A model generated the notes under the pieces. The model made no database searches, was not told where the DNA came from, and was given only the letters and a program-made list of their open reading frames with translations. Both the position numbers and the translations under genes were made by a program. DNA of 6,447 nucleotides from Bacteroides sp. (GTDB lineage: Bacteria; Bacteroidota; Bacteroidia; Bacteroidales; Bacteroidaceae), in the NCBI GenBank assembly GCA_021204375.1, contig JAJPZL010000222.1:1-6447 (forward strand), read 5' to 3'. Numbering within the stretch: position 1 is the first letter of the stretch; the number at the start of each line of letters is the position of its first letter. Shown in pieces: positions 5,477 through 6,447 of the stretch.

Positions 5477-6447
5477 TTACATAACAGCTTTTATGTACTT
5501 AGCCAGTACTAACCACACAGCGTTGATAAAATCAATGGGTACTTCGGTATCATCAAAATCCTTGTTATGGGAGATAAGCTTAAAGTGTTGATCGTCCCTT
5601 CCTTTACGTATCTCTTTAATAAGGCGGCGGCCATCCAACAAATCAATGATGTGCACCTGCCCGAATTCAATATAGTGACGCCACATCTCTATCTTCCTGA
5701 TCTGTACATAACAACCGGCAGGAAAGGTGGGATACATACTGTTCCCGGTTACCACTACCGCAATATCTTCAGGAAGGGCATTTACAAAAGGCATATAACC
5801 GGTAATATATCCCATTATATCCATCTCCTGATTGTTGATCCCTCCTACTACATCCAGGCTATAAAGCGGGATCAGGCGATAATTATTCTGCCCTCCGGCA
5901 GGAACCACATCAGCCGTATGATAGGTAATGGCTCGCTCTGCTACTATATTACTGCTTTCAAACATACCACCCTCCCCTTTAAGAAGCCAATCTATATTCA
6001 GTTCAGGAACATACTTACGCACTTTACGGATGAACCGGGAATTTTCTCTGTCCTCGTCGAGCTCTTCCTCCCAGGAGTGCGGATCTTCACCAATGTGGTT
6101 TAAGAATTCATCCAGCGTAACATATTTAAGAGCCAGGAACTCCAGCAACCGCTTACGAACTTTACGGCTAAGCCTGGCGCCCGAAGAAGAGATGGAAGCC
6201 CGCAAAGCCTCCAACGGATGAGGATAATTCCGGGGCTTATTTTCAGGTTCTCCTACCCCATTGAATAACCATTCAAAACTATATTTCGGAAAATGTTCTA
6301 TGATCTTCTCACAGGTTGACCGGGAAGGATTCCGTTTTTCATTGATAATCCGGGTAATAGTTACATTGTTAGATAAACCAATGGCCTGGCTAAAAGAGTT
6401 TTTATTAAAACCCTCTTTCTCCATAATAAACTGAACTCTTTCCCATC
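5477..6447 (-). CDS. S24-fold (LexA/CI-like) transcriptional regulator, 5' end beyond the window
   Basis: Residue numbers count from the first visible Met (6422-6424). That Met is probably internal: the frame stays open upstream and reads WERVQFI, which completes the first helix of the HTH, so the true start lies past 6447. Residues 1-60 are an XRE-like HTH (NSFSQAIGLSNNVTITRII) ending EWLFNGVGEP. Residues 87-156 repeat the same layout in diverged form and end DWLLKGEGG. Residues 184-315 are an S24 peptidase/repressor fold: LIPLYSLDVVGG, then GNSMYP with candidate nucleophile Ser229, FGQVHII, and Lys270 in RLIKEI. Known S24 repressors bind operators as dimers, and some cleave themselves when RecA is activated by DNA damage. 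Gly194-Gly195 sits 35 residues before Ser229, the spacing of the LexA Ala-Gly bond, so self-cleavage is possible but not assured. The target genes are unknown. No phage or integrase gene is in view. The frame is intact. Confidence 0.85.
   Translation of the reverse strand, partial: WERVQFIMEKEGFNKNSFSQAIGLSNNVTITRIINEKRNPSRSTCEKIIEHFPKYSFEWLFNGVGEPENKPRNYPHPLEALRASISSSGARLSRKVRKRLLEFLALKYVTLDEFLNHIGEDPHSWEEELDEDRENSRFIRKVRKYVPELNIDWLLKGEGGMFESSNIVAERAITYHTADVVPAGGQNNYRLIPLYSLDVVGGINNQEMDIMGYITGYMPFVNALPEDIAVVVTGNSMYPTFPAGCYVQIRKIEMWRHYIEFGQVHIIDLLDGRRLIKEIRKGRDDQHFKLISHNKDFDDTEVPIDFINAVWLVLAKYIKAVM

Noticed and set aside
5567..6103. A 178-codon plus-strand open frame opposite the S24 regulator.
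   Set aside because: The minus-strand frame carries the GNSM and Lys motifs and the HTH; this is its shadow.

Overview
The window looks like a piece of a Bacteroidales chromosome (phylum Bacteroidota, in the Parabacteroides/Bacteroides/Tannerellaceae neighbourhood). The evidence is a DUF4924 protein, a Bacteroidales-style RF3 and RfbD, a Bacteroidota-type -7 promoter box (TAnnTTTG) before the rightward gene, and mostly absent or weak Shine-Dalgarno sequences. The genus is inferred from recognised protein style, not from a search.

Layout. Positions 82-3759 hold a tight four-gene leftward (minus-strand) unit, read in the order LysE-type exporter, DUF4924 protein, rfbD (dTDP-4-dehydrorhamnose reductase), prfC (peptide chain release factor 3). 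The gaps are 9, 31 and 22 bases, and a probable intrinsic terminator lies after prfC at about 18-51. Positions 3760-4480 are a 721-base intergenic region. It holds a cluster of short GC-rich palindromes resembling the mosaic REP-like repeats of Bacteroidota, then AT-rich DNA, then a good Bacteroidota promoter. Positions 4481-5447 encode a rightward winged/HTH-type regulator whose reading frame is broken near its start. Positions 5477-6447 hold a leftward LexA/CI-like S24-fold regulator that converges on it and runs off the right edge.

The most notable observation is that two of the six genes are not intact as read. prfC needs one base removed near 1542-1543 to join its P-loop segment to the rest of the protein. 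It also has an in-frame TAA at 178-180, after which recognisable RF3 sequence continues for 31 residues to a natural stop at 82-84. The rightward regulator needs a one-base correction in or next to an A7 tract at 4522-4528. The other four genes are open throughout. Either these are real lesions (decaying genes, or a phase-variable A-tract for the regulator) or the sequence contains local errors; the sequence alone cannot decide.

The S24 regulator is also unusual. Its N-terminal half looks like two tandem copies of one HTH-type module, each ending in a WL-x-x-G-x-G signature. Its Ser/Lys dyad is retained, but Gly-Gly occupies the spacing where LexA has its Ala-Gly cleavage bond. I found no CRISPR array, tRNA, rRNA, insertion sequence or clear new multi-gene system.
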